Shown here: one piece after another, positions 54,189 through 63,566 of the stretch | Numbering within the stretch: the stretch's first letter is position 1 | How the letters are laid out: the number at the start of each line of letters is the position of its first letter | From: Mesorhizobium erdmanii USDA 3471 | GTDB lineage: Bacteria > Pseudomonadota > Alphaproteobacteria > Rhizobiales > Rhizobiaceae | Assembly (NCBI RefSeq): GCF_000472705.1 | Contig: NZ_AXAE01000031.1 | Location: 1 to 64,000, forward strand | Length of the DNA: 64,000 nucleotides | Direction of reading: 5' to 3' | Position numbers and translations under genes: made by a program | The notes under the pieces: model-generated | The model's input: the letters and a program-made list of their open reading frames with translations, nothing else | Told to the model about the DNA's origin: nothing | The model's database searches: none

Positions 54189-54589
54189 CCCTTCAACCCG
54201 TCAAAGCCTTCCGCCACCTTCTGGACATCCTCGGGGAAATCGCTCATCTCGAAGACGCCGCGCACTTCGATCACGTCGTTCTCCCCAGCCGGGCAACGGC
54301 GGGCCCATTCGATGGCCTCCTCACGCGAGCGCACGTCGATCACCCAATAGCCGCCCAGCACTTCCTTGACCTCGGCGAAAGGCCCGTCGGTGACGACGGG
54401 CTTGCCTCCCTTGTAGCTGACCCGCGCGCCGGATGACGGCGGATGCAGCCCGTCGAGCGCCAGCAGGACGCCGGCCTTCTTCAACTCCTCATTGTATTTC
54501 ATCATCCCCTCGACCGCCTCGGCGCCGGGCCTGACATCGGGCGCCGCCTCCGCGTAGCCGCCGGGGATCATCAGCATCATGAACCGCAT
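54185..54589 (-). CDS. YCII/DGPF-domain protein
   Basis: A 134-residue YCII-fold protein with the DGPF motif (VVTDGPFAEVKEVLGGYWVI). These small proteins sit beside ECF42 sigma factors in many genomes; their chemistry is unknown though a His/Asp site suggests an enzyme. AAGGAGA lies 8 nt before the ATG at 54589. The stop overlaps the sigma start, so production is coupled. Confidence 0.88.
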   Translation of the reverse strand: MRFMMLMIPGGYAEAAPDVRPGAEAVEGMMKYNEELKKAGVLLALDGLHPPSSGARVSYKGGKPVVTDGPFAEVKEVLGGYWVIDVRSREEAIEWARRCPAGENDVIEVRGVFEMSDFPEDVQKVAEGFDGLKG

Positions 54590-54786
54590 GGTCTTTCTCC
54601 TTGGTTGGGTTGGTTCGATGATACGACGAACGGGCAATGGCGAAATCGACACGAATGGCAAAAAAGTTCAAATTCCCGGTCGCCAAAGACCTGGGTGTTG
54701 GACCGCCATATCGGCGAGGCTGCCATCTGGCCCCGCCGGTGTGCCCTGATATGTCAGCGTGTATCCGTCACCTCGAGTAAGTCAGC

Positions 54787-55701
54787 GTGAAATCATCCAG
54801 CCTGGCCGGCGCAATCTCCCCCACGATCCCGGTGCTCGTCTGTGTGTTCGCAATATTCCTGCTGTCCGGCATGGATGCGGCGATGAAGGTGCTGGTCATC
54901 GCGGTCGGCGTCTACAATACGGTGCTGTGGCGCAGCATGCTGGCGACCGTGGTCGCGGGCACTGGCTGGCTGGCGGGGCCGCGATCGCTGCCTGTTCCCT
55001 CGGTGCTGAAGTTACATGCGCTGCGTGCGGTGGTCGTCAGCACTGTCCTGTTGTGCTTCTTCTGGGGGCTTGCGAGGCTGCCGCTGGCGGAGGCGATCGG
55101 GCTCAGTTTCGTGGCGCCGCTGTTTGCGCTCTTACTGGCCGCGCTGCTTTTGGGCGAAAGGATACAACGTCAGGCGATCTGGGCCTCGCTGGCCGGCATT
55201 GCGGGCGTCGCAATCATCGTGGCCGGCCAGTTCGGGCAGAAAACCTATGGCGGGGATGCCCTGCTCGGCACCGCGGCGGTGCTCGCGTCGACGGTCTTCT
55301 ATGCCTACAATCTGATTCTCGCCCGGCAACAGGCGCTGGTAGCCAAGCCAGTCGAGATCATGCTGTTCCAGAACCTTGGCGTCGCTGTCACCCTCAGTCT
55401 TGCCGCACCTTGGCTCGCCGTTGCGCTGCCCAGCAAGCTCTGGCTTCCGCTCGCCGGGGTGACGGCGCTGTCGCTCGCCGGACAATTCCTGATGAGCTGG
55501 GCCTATGCGCGTGCCGAAGCGCAATATCTGATCCCGACCGAATACTCCGCCTTCATCTGGGCGATGGCGCTTGGGTGGTTCTTCTTCGACGAGGCGGTGA
55601 CCTGGACCACGCTGGCCGGCGCCGGCCTTATCGTCGCCAGTTGCCTGATCGCGGCGCGCTCAAATCCGAAACTCGCCGAACCGATCGAAGCCGCGGTTTA
55701 A
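54787..55701 (+). CDS. EamA/DMT-family transporter, copy 2
   Basis: A 304-residue membrane protein with about ten helices in two EamA halves (VLVCVFAIFLLSGMDAAMKV; LLGTAAVLASTVFYAYNLIL). PLAEAIGLSFVAPLFALLLA in the middle is the usual first-repeat end. Only distantly like copy 1 at 15563-16468. GTG start at 54787 with a weak GAG upstream. Substrate unknown. Confidence 0.85.
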   Translation: MKSSSLAGAISPTIPVLVCVFAIFLLSGMDAAMKVLVIAVGVYNTVLWRSMLATVVAGTGWLAGPRSLPVPSVLKLHALRAVVVSTVLLCFFWGLARLPLAEAIGLSFVAPLFALLLAALLLGERIQRQAIWASLAGIAGVAIIVAGQFGQKTYGGDALLGTAAVLASTVFYAYNLILARQQALVAKPVEIMLFQNLGVAVTLSLAAPWLAVALPSKLWLPLAGVTALSLAGQFLMSWAYARAEAQYLIPTEYSAFIWAMALGWFFFDEAVTWTTLAGAGLIVASCLIAARSNPKLAEPIEAAV

Positions 55702-55789
55702 AGGGGCGGATCCCGGGAGGCTTCCGGCGCCGTTGCCCTTGCCACCCGCACGGGGAGCAGCCCGGCACGTCGCGGCAATCGAGCAATAC

Positions 55790-55805
55790 ATTAGACATAT
55801 CTAAT
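55790..55805. promoter_or_regulatory. palindromic candidate operator
   Basis: ATTAGA-CATA-TCTAAT, perfect 6-bp arms, in the gene-free region ahead of the glycanase. The binding protein is unknown. Confidence 0.35.
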
Positions 55806-56125
55806 ATTTAGTTGGGTGCAGCGGCATCGCTTCAACAAAATGAACATGGCTGTGCGCGCGTTTTAAGTTGACAAGAGTGTATCCGTTGTGATGACAGTCT
55901 TCTTGAAGTTGAAATCTTTAAAATATCTTGGTTTGACTTCTGGATCAGGTTCGCAAGGCGCCGCGCTTGGCGTTAGTGGTTGCGATGCTGAGGCTATGAT
56001 ACAATGGGGGGTAGTTGCGTGAACCTGATCTTCGCAGTCATCATGATCACTCTTCATCCGGTCCCTTATTGGGTCTGCGGTCCGTCGGGCGCCGGCCATC
56101 TGCCGGTCTGCCACGGCATGACGTT

Positions 56126-56148
56126 ATAACTCTTACCGCACGAGTTAT
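56126..56148. promoter_or_regulatory. palindromic candidate operator
   Basis: ATAACTC-N9-GAGTTAT, perfect 7-bp arms, about 400 bp upstream of the glycanase start. The 14-bp palindrome GCTGCGGCCGCAGC follows at 56153-56166. Confidence 0.35.
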
Positions 56149-56543
56149 CGCCGCTGCGGCCGCAGCCCGGAACGAGGCCCCGGCGGCGTGAAGTGCCTTG
56201 ATTGTCAGCCCGCCGCCTCGCGCTGGGCGCCGGTCCCGATGCTGCCGGCCAGTCTGTCGATCCCGCCACCGTCGAGGTCGACAACATGGAAGCGCTATCC
56301 CCGGCGCGTCGACGCATTCAATTTTATTAAATATTTCGCTGCTCGAATTACTGTCTATAGACCATTCGTCTGGTTGTTGTGATTCCAGCCCGGAAAACGT
56401 CACTGAATGGTCGATGTAATGGTGCGCTATGTGGCAAGCTCCTGGAACGATGTCGTGCGTAGCGACATTAGTCCGGATGCGGTGGCCTGGAACCCGTATC
56501 GAACAGTCCAAGCAGACCAGGCATCACGAGGAGGATTTATCCG

Positions 56544-58031
56544 GTGAGCTTCTTCGTCAACGCAGTGGGCGTTCCTCTTCCCTATAGCGGCGCTTCCAAC
56601 CATTGGTTCTCGGCGGCAGGGTCCGGGCCGGACTTGTACGGCAGCTCTGGAAACGACTCCTTCTACGGATCATCCAACGTCACCATGCACGGTGGCACTG
56701 GCGATGACATCTATTACCTCTATGCGGCGAGCAACAAGGTGGCGGAGGACGCTGGGGCAGGCATCGACACGATCAGCACCTGGATGAGCTACAAGCTCCC
56801 CGACAATGTCGAGAACCTCATCGTCACGAACGCCAAAAACTATGCTTTCGGAAACGGGTTGGACAACATCATCACCGCCCAGGCCGGGCACCAGACGCTG
56901 GACGGCGGCGCGGGAAACGATGTGCTGATCGACGGCGGCGGCGGTTACGATACTTTCGTCGTCTCGAAAGGCAATGGAAGCGACCTGATAGCGAATTTTG
57001 CCGCCACCGACACCGTCCGCCTGAATGGCTATGGGTTCACTTCGTTCGACGCCATCCACTCAAGCATGATCCAGGCGGGATCGAACGTGGTGTTGAACCT
57101 CGGGTCCGGCGAGATCCTAGAGTTCAAGGACACGACCATCGACAAGCTGCAGCCCAGCCAGTTCGAATTGCCGATCGACAAGTCCGCAATGACCTTGTCC
57201 TTCAGCGACGATTTCAACACGCTGAATCTTCACAATAGTCAGGGCGGCACGTGGGATACCAACTTCTGGTGGGGAGCGCCGAACGGCAGCACCTTGACCA
57301 GCAACAACGAGCTGCAATGGTATATCGACGCCAATTACGCACCGACGAGTTCGGTCCACCCGTTCAGCGTGAACAATGGCGTGCTCACCATTACCGCGGC
57401 GCCGGCGCCGGCGGACATCAAGCCGCTGATCAACAATTACGAATACACCTCAGGCATCCTGACGACCCACGACACCTTCTCGCAGACCTATGGCTATTTC
57501 GAAATGCGGGCCGACCTGCCAGAGCACGCCGGCGCCTGGCCGGCCTTCTGGCTGCTCCCGGAAGACGGTTCGTGGCCGCCGGAGCTCGATGTCGTGGAGA
57601 CGATCGGCCAAGCCCCGAACTCGTTGATCATGACGGCGCATTCGAATGAGACCGGAACGCACACCAAAGTCACCTCGACCGTGAGTGTCTCGGACCCTGC
57701 CGGCTTCCACACCTATGGCCTGCTGTGGACGCCGGACAAGCTTGTCTGGACCTATGACGGCGTGCAGGTCGCGGAAGCGGCGACGCCGTCCGACATGAAC
57801 AAGCCCATGTACATGCTGGTCGATCTCGCGGTCGGCGGCTTGGCCGGCACCCCCCCGGATCATTTGGCCACACCGGCCGAGATGAAGATCGACTACGTCC
57901 GCGCCTATACGCTGGACAGTGCTCCGGCTAATGCCCTGAACATCACCAGCAGCACTACATCCGGCACTGGCACGCACAGTATCGCCAGCAGCACGCTGCA
58001 TGGCGGTTCCGAATTCGGGGGCCACGCGTAA
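56544..58031 (+). CDS. RTX-containing GH16 endo-beta-glycanase (ExsH-like)
   Basis: A 495-residue secreted glycanase. Residues 30-140 hold glycine/Asp-rich RTX-like repeats (LYGSSGNDSFYG, MHGGTGDDIYYL, LDGGAGNDVLIDGGGGYDTF). Residues 220-460 form a GH16 domain with the catalytic ELDVVE (E347, D349, E352). The tail after 460 is Ser/Thr/Gly/His-rich. Relatives such as rhizobial ExsH cut succinoglycan or similar beta-glucans. There is no Sec signal; the adjacent type I exporter pair is the likely route. GAGGAGG precedes the GTG start. Substrate inferred. Confidence 0.88.
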   Translation: MSFFVNAVGVPLPYSGASNHWFSAAGSGPDLYGSSGNDSFYGSSNVTMHGGTGDDIYYLYAASNKVAEDAGAGIDTISTWMSYKLPDNVENLIVTNAKNYAFGNGLDNIITAQAGHQTLDGGAGNDVLIDGGGGYDTFVVSKGNGSDLIANFAATDTVRLNGYGFTSFDAIHSSMIQAGSNVVLNLGSGEILEFKDTTIDKLQPSQFELPIDKSAMTLSFSDDFNTLNLHNSQGGTWDTNFWWGAPNGSTLTSNNELQWYIDANYAPTSSVHPFSVNNGVLTITAAPAPADIKPLINNYEYTSGILTTHDTFSQTYGYFEMRADLPEHAGAWPAFWLLPEDGSWPPELDVVETIGQAPNSLIMTAHSNETGTHTKVTSTVSVSDPAGFHTYGLLWTPDKLVWTYDGVQVAEAATPSDMNKPMYMLVDLAVGGLAGTPPDHLATPAEMKIDYVRAYTLDSAPANALNITSSTTSGTGTHSIASSTLHGGSEFGGHA

Positions 58032-58066
58032 GGTCCCGGGATCATGCAGCGTCGGGGAATGCGGAA

Positions 58067-59830
58067 ATGACTGGACCATCCGGCCTGCGTCCGGTCTTCA
58101 TGCGCGCCATCGCCGATGTCGGCGTCTTCTCGCTGTTGATCAACATCCTGCTGTTGGTGATCCCGCTCTACCTGCTGCAGGTCTATGACCGCGTGCTGCC
58201 GTCCTCCAGCGTCGAGACGCTTGTCTATCTTTCGGCCATTGCGGTTCTCGCGCTCGCCTTCCTCGGATTGCTGGACGCGATCCGCGCCGTTTACACGCAG
58301 CGCGTCGCGGCGACGCTCGACCGGAAGCTTGGTGCCGGCACATTCGCCGTTTCGCTTGGCGCAAAATATGCCGGCGGCCTGTCGCCGCTGCGCGACCTCG
58401 CCTCGGTCTGCGCTTTCATCAGGTCGCGCGGCGTGGCGGTGTTGTTTGATCTGCCTTTCGCCCCTGTCTTTCTCGCGCTGCTGTACCTGATCCATCCCGT
58501 GCTGTTCTGGGTGACGGTCGCTGGCGCGGCGCTTCTGCTTGTGCTGGTCGTGGCCAACCAGCTTGCCATCGGCAGGAACGATGCCGTGTCCATGGAGCGT
58601 TCGGCTTTGGCCAGCCAGGCTGAACAGGCCTTTGCCCGCAATGCGGAGACGCTGCGCGCCATGGGCATGGTAGAGAACGCCGCGCGGGTCTGGGGAGGGC
58701 ACGTAGCGGCAGCGCTCACCTTCCATGACCGTTCCTCGAGTGCCAATGCGATCTTCAGCGGTGCCTCGCGGGCGCTGCGCATGATGCTGCAACTGGCGAT
58801 CCTCGGCGCCGGCGCATGGCTGGTGCTCGAGGGGCAGATGACGGCAGGCATGATCTTCGCCTCGTCGCTGGTGTCGTCGCGCGCGCTGCAGCCGCTCGAC
58901 CAGTTGATCGGCGCCTGGCGGCAGATCGCCGACGCCCGGCGAGCCTGGAAACGGCTGGAGACGGCGCTTGCGGCGCGTCCGACCGAAGGGCGGAAACTGA
59001 TCCTGCCCGATCCGGCAGGTGCGATTGCCGTGCAGGACGTTTTCTTCATGGCGCCGAATGCCCAGCCCGGCACCGAACCCATCCTCAAGCGGCTGAATTT
59101 TCAAATTGGCGCCGGCGAAGCGTTGGCCATCACCGGCCTGAGCGGCGCCGGCAAATCGACGCTGGCGCGGTTGCTCGCGGGCGCTGCCCGGCCGACCGGC
59201 GGCGCGATCAGGATCGACGGCGCCGACCTCAGGACCTGGGACGAAAGCCAGCTCGGAAAGCATATCGGCTACCTCGCGCAGGAGGTGGAGCTCTTTCCAG
59301 GGTCGATCGCGCAAAACGTCGCCCGCTTCGACCCCGACGCAGATGACGCCTCGATCGTCGAGGCCGCGAGGCGGGCCGGGGCGCATGACCTGATCCTGGC
59401 GCAGCGGGACGGCTACCAGACATTGATCGGTCCGTCGGACAGAAATTTGTCAGGCGGCGAACGGCAGAGGATCGCGCTGGCGCGCGCCTTCTACGGCAAT
59501 CCCAGAATTCTCGTCCTGGACGAGCCGAGCACCCATCTCGACGTCAGCGGCGAAGCGGCGCTTGTGGCGGTGCTTTCGGCCGCGCGCGCGGCGGGCGTTA
59601 CTTTGATCGTGATCACGCATCGCCCTTCCATCGCCGCGGCCTGCGGTCGCGTGATGCTGTTGCGCGGGGGCGCGATCGAAGCGCTCGGTCCGAGCGGCGA
59701 CGTGCCGCGGCAGTCGATCGTCGACAAGCGTGCCGGCAAGGGCGTTCCCGCGCAGCAGACCACCGCCGTGACGGGGTCGTTTGGAACGACGATTCGCGGC
59801 ACCCCGCACAACGTTCGCTTTGGGCCATAG
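58067..59830 (+). CDS. prsD: type I secretion ABC transporter (PrsD-like)
   Basis: A 587-residue ABC exporter. The N-terminal transmembrane domain (FSLLINILLLVIPLYLLQVY; LAFLGLLDAIRAVYTQRVAA) is followed by an ATPase with GLSGAGKST near residue 358, LSGGERQRIAL near 461 and RILVLDEPS near 480. It lacks an N-terminal peptidase-like domain, as in PrsD. It lies 35 bp after the glycanase and 3 bp before the membrane-fusion gene, so all three form one operon and probably export the glycanase. Confidence 0.9.
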   Translation: MTGPSGLRPVFMRAIADVGVFSLLINILLLVIPLYLLQVYDRVLPSSSVETLVYLSAIAVLALAFLGLLDAIRAVYTQRVAATLDRKLGAGTFAVSLGAKYAGGLSPLRDLASVCAFIRSRGVAVLFDLPFAPVFLALLYLIHPVLFWVTVAGAALLLVLVVANQLAIGRNDAVSMERSALASQAEQAFARNAETLRAMGMVENAARVWGGHVAAALTFHDRSSSANAIFSGASRALRMMLQLAILGAGAWLVLEGQMTAGMIFASSLVSSRALQPLDQLIGAWRQIADARRAWKRLETALAARPTEGRKLILPDPAGAIAVQDVFFMAPNAQPGTEPILKRLNFQIGAGEALAITGLSGAGKSTLARLLAGAARPTGGAIRIDGADLRTWDESQLGKHIGYLAQEVELFPGSIAQNVARFDPDADDASIVEAARRAGAHDLILAQRDGYQTLIGPSDRNLSGGERQRIALARAFYGNPRILVLDEPSTHLDVSGEAALVAVLSAARAAGVTLIVITHRPSIAAACGRVMLLRGGAIEALGPSGDVPRQSIVDKRAGKGVPAQQTTAVTGSFGTTIRGTPHNVRFGP

Positions 59831-59833
59831 ACG

Positions 59834-61153
59834 ATGGCAGCGCAGAACCTCGCCTGGCAAGGTAACCCGCGCACCGACATAAGGCGTGTGGCATCCACCG
59901 GATACGCCGCGATAGCGCTATTGGTGGGTTGTTTTGGCTATTGGGCCGTCAGCGCGCCCTTGTCAGGAGCGGTGATCACGCAGGGGACTATCTCGGCGAC
60001 CGGCGGAAACATCCTGATCCAGCAACCCGAGGGCGGCATCGTCGAGGAATTGCTGGTCCATGAAGGCGATCGCGTGCAACAGGCCCAGGATCTGATCCTG
60101 CTGGATCCAACTGCCGCGCGGGCCGAGCTCAACCGGTTGACTAGACAGTCGATCGCGCTCAGGGCGAGCGCGGCGCGGCTGGAGGCGGAACGCGACGGGT
60201 CGGACCGGCTCGCGCCAATCACCAAAGCGGCGCCAGCACCGTTCCAGCATGATTTTGAGACGCTGCTTCGAGAACAGCAGAAGGAATTCGACGCCAGGCT
60301 CGCCCGGTTTCGATCGGAGCAATCGATCCTCGTCCAGAGGGTCGCCATGCATCGCCAGTCGGTCGTGGGATTGCAGGCCCAGGAACAGGCCATTCAGCAA
60401 CAGGCCGAAGTGGTGAAGAAGGAGCTCGCCATCAAGACCAGCCTACTGGACAAGGGCCTCACCAATCGTACCGAATACTCCCAGCTTTTGCGTAGCGAAG
60501 CGGACCTGGTCGGGCAGGCTGGGGCGCTGGAGGCCAATCTTGCAGCGGCCAACACCCAGATCGTCGAAGCCCAGGAGCAGACCGAGCACCTTACCACGCA
60601 GCGCGTGGAGGAGGCACTGACCAAGTTGGACGAGGTTCGCGCCAACCTGGCCGACATCGAGGAACAGACCAGGGCGGCCGAGGCGGTGCTGCGGCGAACG
60701 ACGATCAAGGCGCCGGCGGCGGGCATCGTTGTCTCGTCGACCTATAATTCCAAAGGCAGCGTCATTGCCCCCGGCGAAAAGATCATGGAGATCCTGCCCA
60801 CGGCATCGGGCCTGATCGTCGATGCAAGGCTGCGGCCAAAAGACATCGACCAGGTCCGTATCGGCCAGCCGGCGAAACTGCGATTGGCCGCCTTGAACAT
60901 GCGGCTGACCCCAGAGGTTTCAGCGACCGTGACACAGATTTCCGCGGACCGGCTCATCGACCAGGCTACGCATGAGCCTTATTTCCGCGCCAGGCTGAAG
61001 ATTGCCGCCGCGTTGCCGTCCGGCGTGAAGCCCGAGCAACTTTATCCGGGAACGCCTGTCGAGGCATTCATCAACACCGGCGACCGGACATTCTTCGAAT
61101 ATCTGGCACGACCGATGCTCGATTCCTTCGCTCGCGCCTTCACGGAGCGGTAG
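59834..61153 (+). CDS. prsE: type I secretion membrane-fusion protein (PrsE/HlyD-like)
   Basis: A 439-residue HlyD-family protein. One N-terminal membrane helix (GYAAIALLVGCFGYWAVS), a lipoyl-like half (IQQPEGGIVEELLVHEGDRV), a long coiled-coil between about residues 95 and 280, the second lipoyl half (TTIKAPAAGIVVSS) and a C-terminal beta domain. It links the ABC exporter to an outer-membrane channel, which is not encoded here and must come from elsewhere. Starts 3 bp after prsD. Confidence 0.9.
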   Translation: MAAQNLAWQGNPRTDIRRVASTGYAAIALLVGCFGYWAVSAPLSGAVITQGTISATGGNILIQQPEGGIVEELLVHEGDRVQQAQDLILLDPTAARAELNRLTRQSIALRASAARLEAERDGSDRLAPITKAAPAPFQHDFETLLREQQKEFDARLARFRSEQSILVQRVAMHRQSVVGLQAQEQAIQQQAEVVKKELAIKTSLLDKGLTNRTEYSQLLRSEADLVGQAGALEANLAAANTQIVEAQEQTEHLTTQRVEEALTKLDEVRANLADIEEQTRAAEAVLRRTTIKAPAAGIVVSSTYNSKGSVIAPGEKIMEILPTASGLIVDARLRPKDIDQVRIGQPAKLRLAALNMRLTPEVSATVTQISADRLIDQATHEPYFRARLKIAAALPSGVKPEQLYPGTPVEAFINTGDRTFFEYLARPMLDSFARAFTER

Positions 61154-61222
61154 ACATTGGAGGTCGCGCAGTCGACCGGCCGCCATCAATGTCCGCCCGG
61201 CCCGAAAGCCGATGTCGGACGA

Positions 61223-62533
61223 TCAGCGCACCGCTTCGCGATGGGTGCCGGGCAGGCGGGTGGCGATCAACTTGTCGATGCGGCGCCCGTCGAGATCGAC
61301 GACCTCGAAGCGCCAGCCTTGCGCGTCGACGCATTCGCCGGTCGCAGGCAGATGGTGCATGTGCGAGAGCACGTAGCCGGCGACGGTCTCGTAATCGCGA
61401 TTTTCGGGCAGGTCGATGCCCAGGATATCGGCCATCTCGTCGGCCTGCATATAGCCGGCGAGCAGCCATGAGCCGTCTTCGCGCTTGACGGCGTTTTCCT
61501 CGTCGCCGGCATCGAGGTCGGCGCGGAATACACCGGTGATGGCTTCGAGAATGTCGGCCGGGGTGACGATGCCTTCGAAGTGGCCGTATTCGTCGTGCAC
61601 CAGTGCCATCGGCACGTCGCTTTCCTTGAGCTTCTGCAGCACGTCGAGCGCATCGGCCTGGTCGTAGACGATGGGGGCGGCGCGGACATGCTTGCGCGGG
61701 TCGAGCGTGCGGCCGGCAAGGATGGCGGCCAGCACGTCGCGCGTCTGGACGACGCCGACCATGACATCGACGCCGCCGTCGCCCGCCGGCAGCCGCGAAT
61801 GCTGGGTTTCCATCAGGAGCTTGCGGATCGCCGTGTCGTCGGACTGCAGATTGATCCAGTCGACCTCGGTGCGCGGCGTCATCACGGCGCGCACGGCGCG
61901 GTCGCCGAGCCGCATGACGCCTGCGATCATACGCCGCTCGTCGGATTCGATGGTGCCGTGATGCTCGGCCTCGGCGACCAGCATCTTGATCTCCTCGTCG
62001 GTGACCTTCTCCTCGCTTTCGCCGCGCTGGCCGAGCAGCCACAATATGGCGCGCCCTGAAATGTCGAGCAGGAACACCAGCGGCGCCGAGATGGTTGCCA
62101 GGATGGTCATGGCCGGCGCGGCCCGGGCGGCAACGCGCTCGGGATCGCGCAACGCGATCTGCTTGGGCACGAGTTCGCCGACGATCAGCGAGAAATAGGT
62201 GATGACGGCAACGACAATGCCGACGCCGAGCGGGTCGGCGACGCTTTCGCGCATACCGGTCGAGGCCAGGAACACGGACAGCCGGTCGCCGAGCGTGGCG
62301 CCGGAGAAGGCGCCGGACAGGACGCCGACCAGCGTGATGCCGATCTGCACCGAGGACAGGAACTTGCCGGGATTCGAGCCAAGCTCCAGCGCCCGGCCGG
62401 CGCCGGTGACGCCGCGGTCGATCATTGCCTTGAGCCGTGCCGGGCGCGATGAGACGATGGCGAGTTCGGACATTGACAGAAGGCCGTTCACGCAGATGAG
62501 GACGACCACGATAGCGATTTCAACGTATAGCAT
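61223..62533 (-). CDS. CNNM/CorC-family membrane protein (hemolysin-like)
   Basis: A 436-residue protein: DUF21 membrane domain (IAIVVVLICVNGLLSMSELA; GFSLIVGELVPKQI-type block, here YFSLIVGELVPKQIALRDPE), a CBS pair (MTPRTEVDWINLQ; ALVHDEYGHFEGIVTPADIL) and a C-terminal CorC/HlyC transporter-associated domain. The family is linked to magnesium or cobalt efflux. The older hemolysin label is only a name. Weak Shine-Dalgarno at 62533. Confidence 0.9.
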   Translation of the reverse strand: MLYVEIAIVVVLICVNGLLSMSELAIVSSRPARLKAMIDRGVTGAGRALELGSNPGKFLSSVQIGITLVGVLSGAFSGATLGDRLSVFLASTGMRESVADPLGVGIVVAVITYFSLIVGELVPKQIALRDPERVAARAAPAMTILATISAPLVFLLDISGRAILWLLGQRGESEEKVTDEEIKMLVAEAEHHGTIESDERRMIAGVMRLGDRAVRAVMTPRTEVDWINLQSDDTAIRKLLMETQHSRLPAGDGGVDVMVGVVQTRDVLAAILAGRTLDPRKHVRAAPIVYDQADALDVLQKLKESDVPMALVHDEYGHFEGIVTPADILEAITGVFRADLDAGDEENAVKREDGSWLLAGYMQADEMADILGIDLPENRDYETVAGYVLSHMHHLPATGECVDAQGWRFEVVDLDGRRIDKLIATRLPGTHREAVR

Positions 62534-62678
62534 GAGGGCTCAATAGCATTGCGGTGGGCCGCTCGAAAATAGTCCGCCTTGATTTTTAGAAAATGACAGT
62601 CCTGGCTTGTGAACTGACGCAGCCTCACGGCACGCCGCAGCCAACCAGTTGCAACCAGGTCTTTGTCGCAAGCCGATC

Positions 62679-63386
62679 TTACTGCGGCTGCTTCAGCACG
62701 CCGATGACCGCCTTGCCGTCGGTGAAATAGGGGTCGCCACCGCCATTGCGGCCTGTCCTGGTGGCGCCGATGCCACCCATGTCGCCGGTCGATGCCAGCA
62801 AACCGGCCGCGTTCAGGTCGCCGATCAGGAAGTCGCGTTCGGCGTCGATATCGGGACCGATGTGATGGGTGATCGCGCCGGTGTCGTGGCTCAGGCCGAC
62901 GCCGCGATCGAAGCTGGCGGCACCCAACCAGAGCGGGCGGCCGTCGTCGCCGACCGTATCCGTCTGCCAGAAACGGACGTGGTGGCGCCGGTCGGCACTG
63001 TCGCCGACAGGCTTTTCGAAAGCGAGATCCTGGGCGCGGCCGTCGAACAGCAGGCGGCTCATCGGCGCGTCGGGATAGGGGCGGGAAAACAGGACACTTT
63101 CGCCGATATCGATTGCGGTCCTCAATGTGACGGCGTCGGCGGTATCCCAGCCCGCGATGGCGAAGGCATGGACCACCTCCCTCTCCGTGCCGACAAGTCC
63201 GACATTGATCGGGTCGCCCGGAATGCCTTGCGGCGTGTGCGTCACCATTTCGAAGCGCCGGTCGCGAAAGCCACGCTCGCGGAACGTCCAGAATTCCGGC
63301 GCAGCGAGATAGGCAAGCGCCAGATAGGCGGCGCATATTGCCAGGAACCAGATTGCCGCACGTCGGCGAAGGCTTCGCTCACCCAC
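62679..63386 (-). CDS. LssY C-terminal-domain protein
   Basis: A 235-residue protein with an N-terminal membrane helix (AAIWFLAICAAYLALAYLAA) and an LssY C-terminal-type domain (DPINVGLVGTEREVVHAF; SRPYPDAPMSRLLFDGRAQD; RRHHVRFWQTDT). In Legionella, LssY sits with the Lss type I secretion system, but the domain's function is unknown. Minus strand, following the CNNM gene. No partner genes are seen. Confidence 0.8.
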   Translation of the reverse strand: MGERSLRRRAAIWFLAICAAYLALAYLAAPEFWTFRERGFRDRRFEMVTHTPQGIPGDPINVGLVGTEREVVHAFAIAGWDTADAVTLRTAIDIGESVLFSRPYPDAPMSRLLFDGRAQDLAFEKPVGDSADRRHHVRFWQTDTVGDDGRPLWLGAASFDRGVGLSHDTGAITHHIGPDIDAERDFLIGDLNAAGLLASTGDMGGIGATRTGRNGGGDPYFTDGKAVIGVLKQPQ

Positions 63387-63463
63387 GAGAAATCACTCTC
63401 AAATGGGCGGAGGCAAGTGAGCCATTGTATTGTCGATATGGGCTTTTCGTGGCCACGGTGCGG

Positions 63464-63521
63464 TCGTCATCCAGGGTCTGCGCGACGTCGCTTCGCGACT
63501 GCTTCGCCTTAGGATGACGAA
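63464..63521. repeat. GATGACGA repeat, single-hairpin form
   Basis: TCGTCATCC at the left and GGATGACGA at the right enclose AGGGTCTGCGC and GTCGCTTCGCGAC, so the unit folds as one hairpin. It shares terminal and internal words with the repeats at 265, 11751 and 41165. Confidence 0.7.
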
Positions 63522-63566
63522 AGTGAGGTTGCCGTCAATCTCCAAGCTCTGCTCTTCGCTCGCGTT

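Larger units (their letters stand above)
55702..56543. other. long gene-free region upstream of the RTX-GH16 locus
   Basis: 842 bp, AT-richer than average. Contains palindromes at 55790-55805, 56126-56148 and 56153-56166. No credible gene was found on either strand. Probably a large regulatory region for the secreted glycanase operon. Confidence 0.55.

Noticed and set aside
55736..55766. GCCACCCGCACGGG shared with the end of the sigma gene near 52936.
   Set aside because: Only 14-20 bp in GC-rich DNA; no larger duplication seen.
55863..56114. Minus-strand frame upstream of the glycanase.
   Set aside because: Weak start, no motifs and no supporting composition; left as non-coding.
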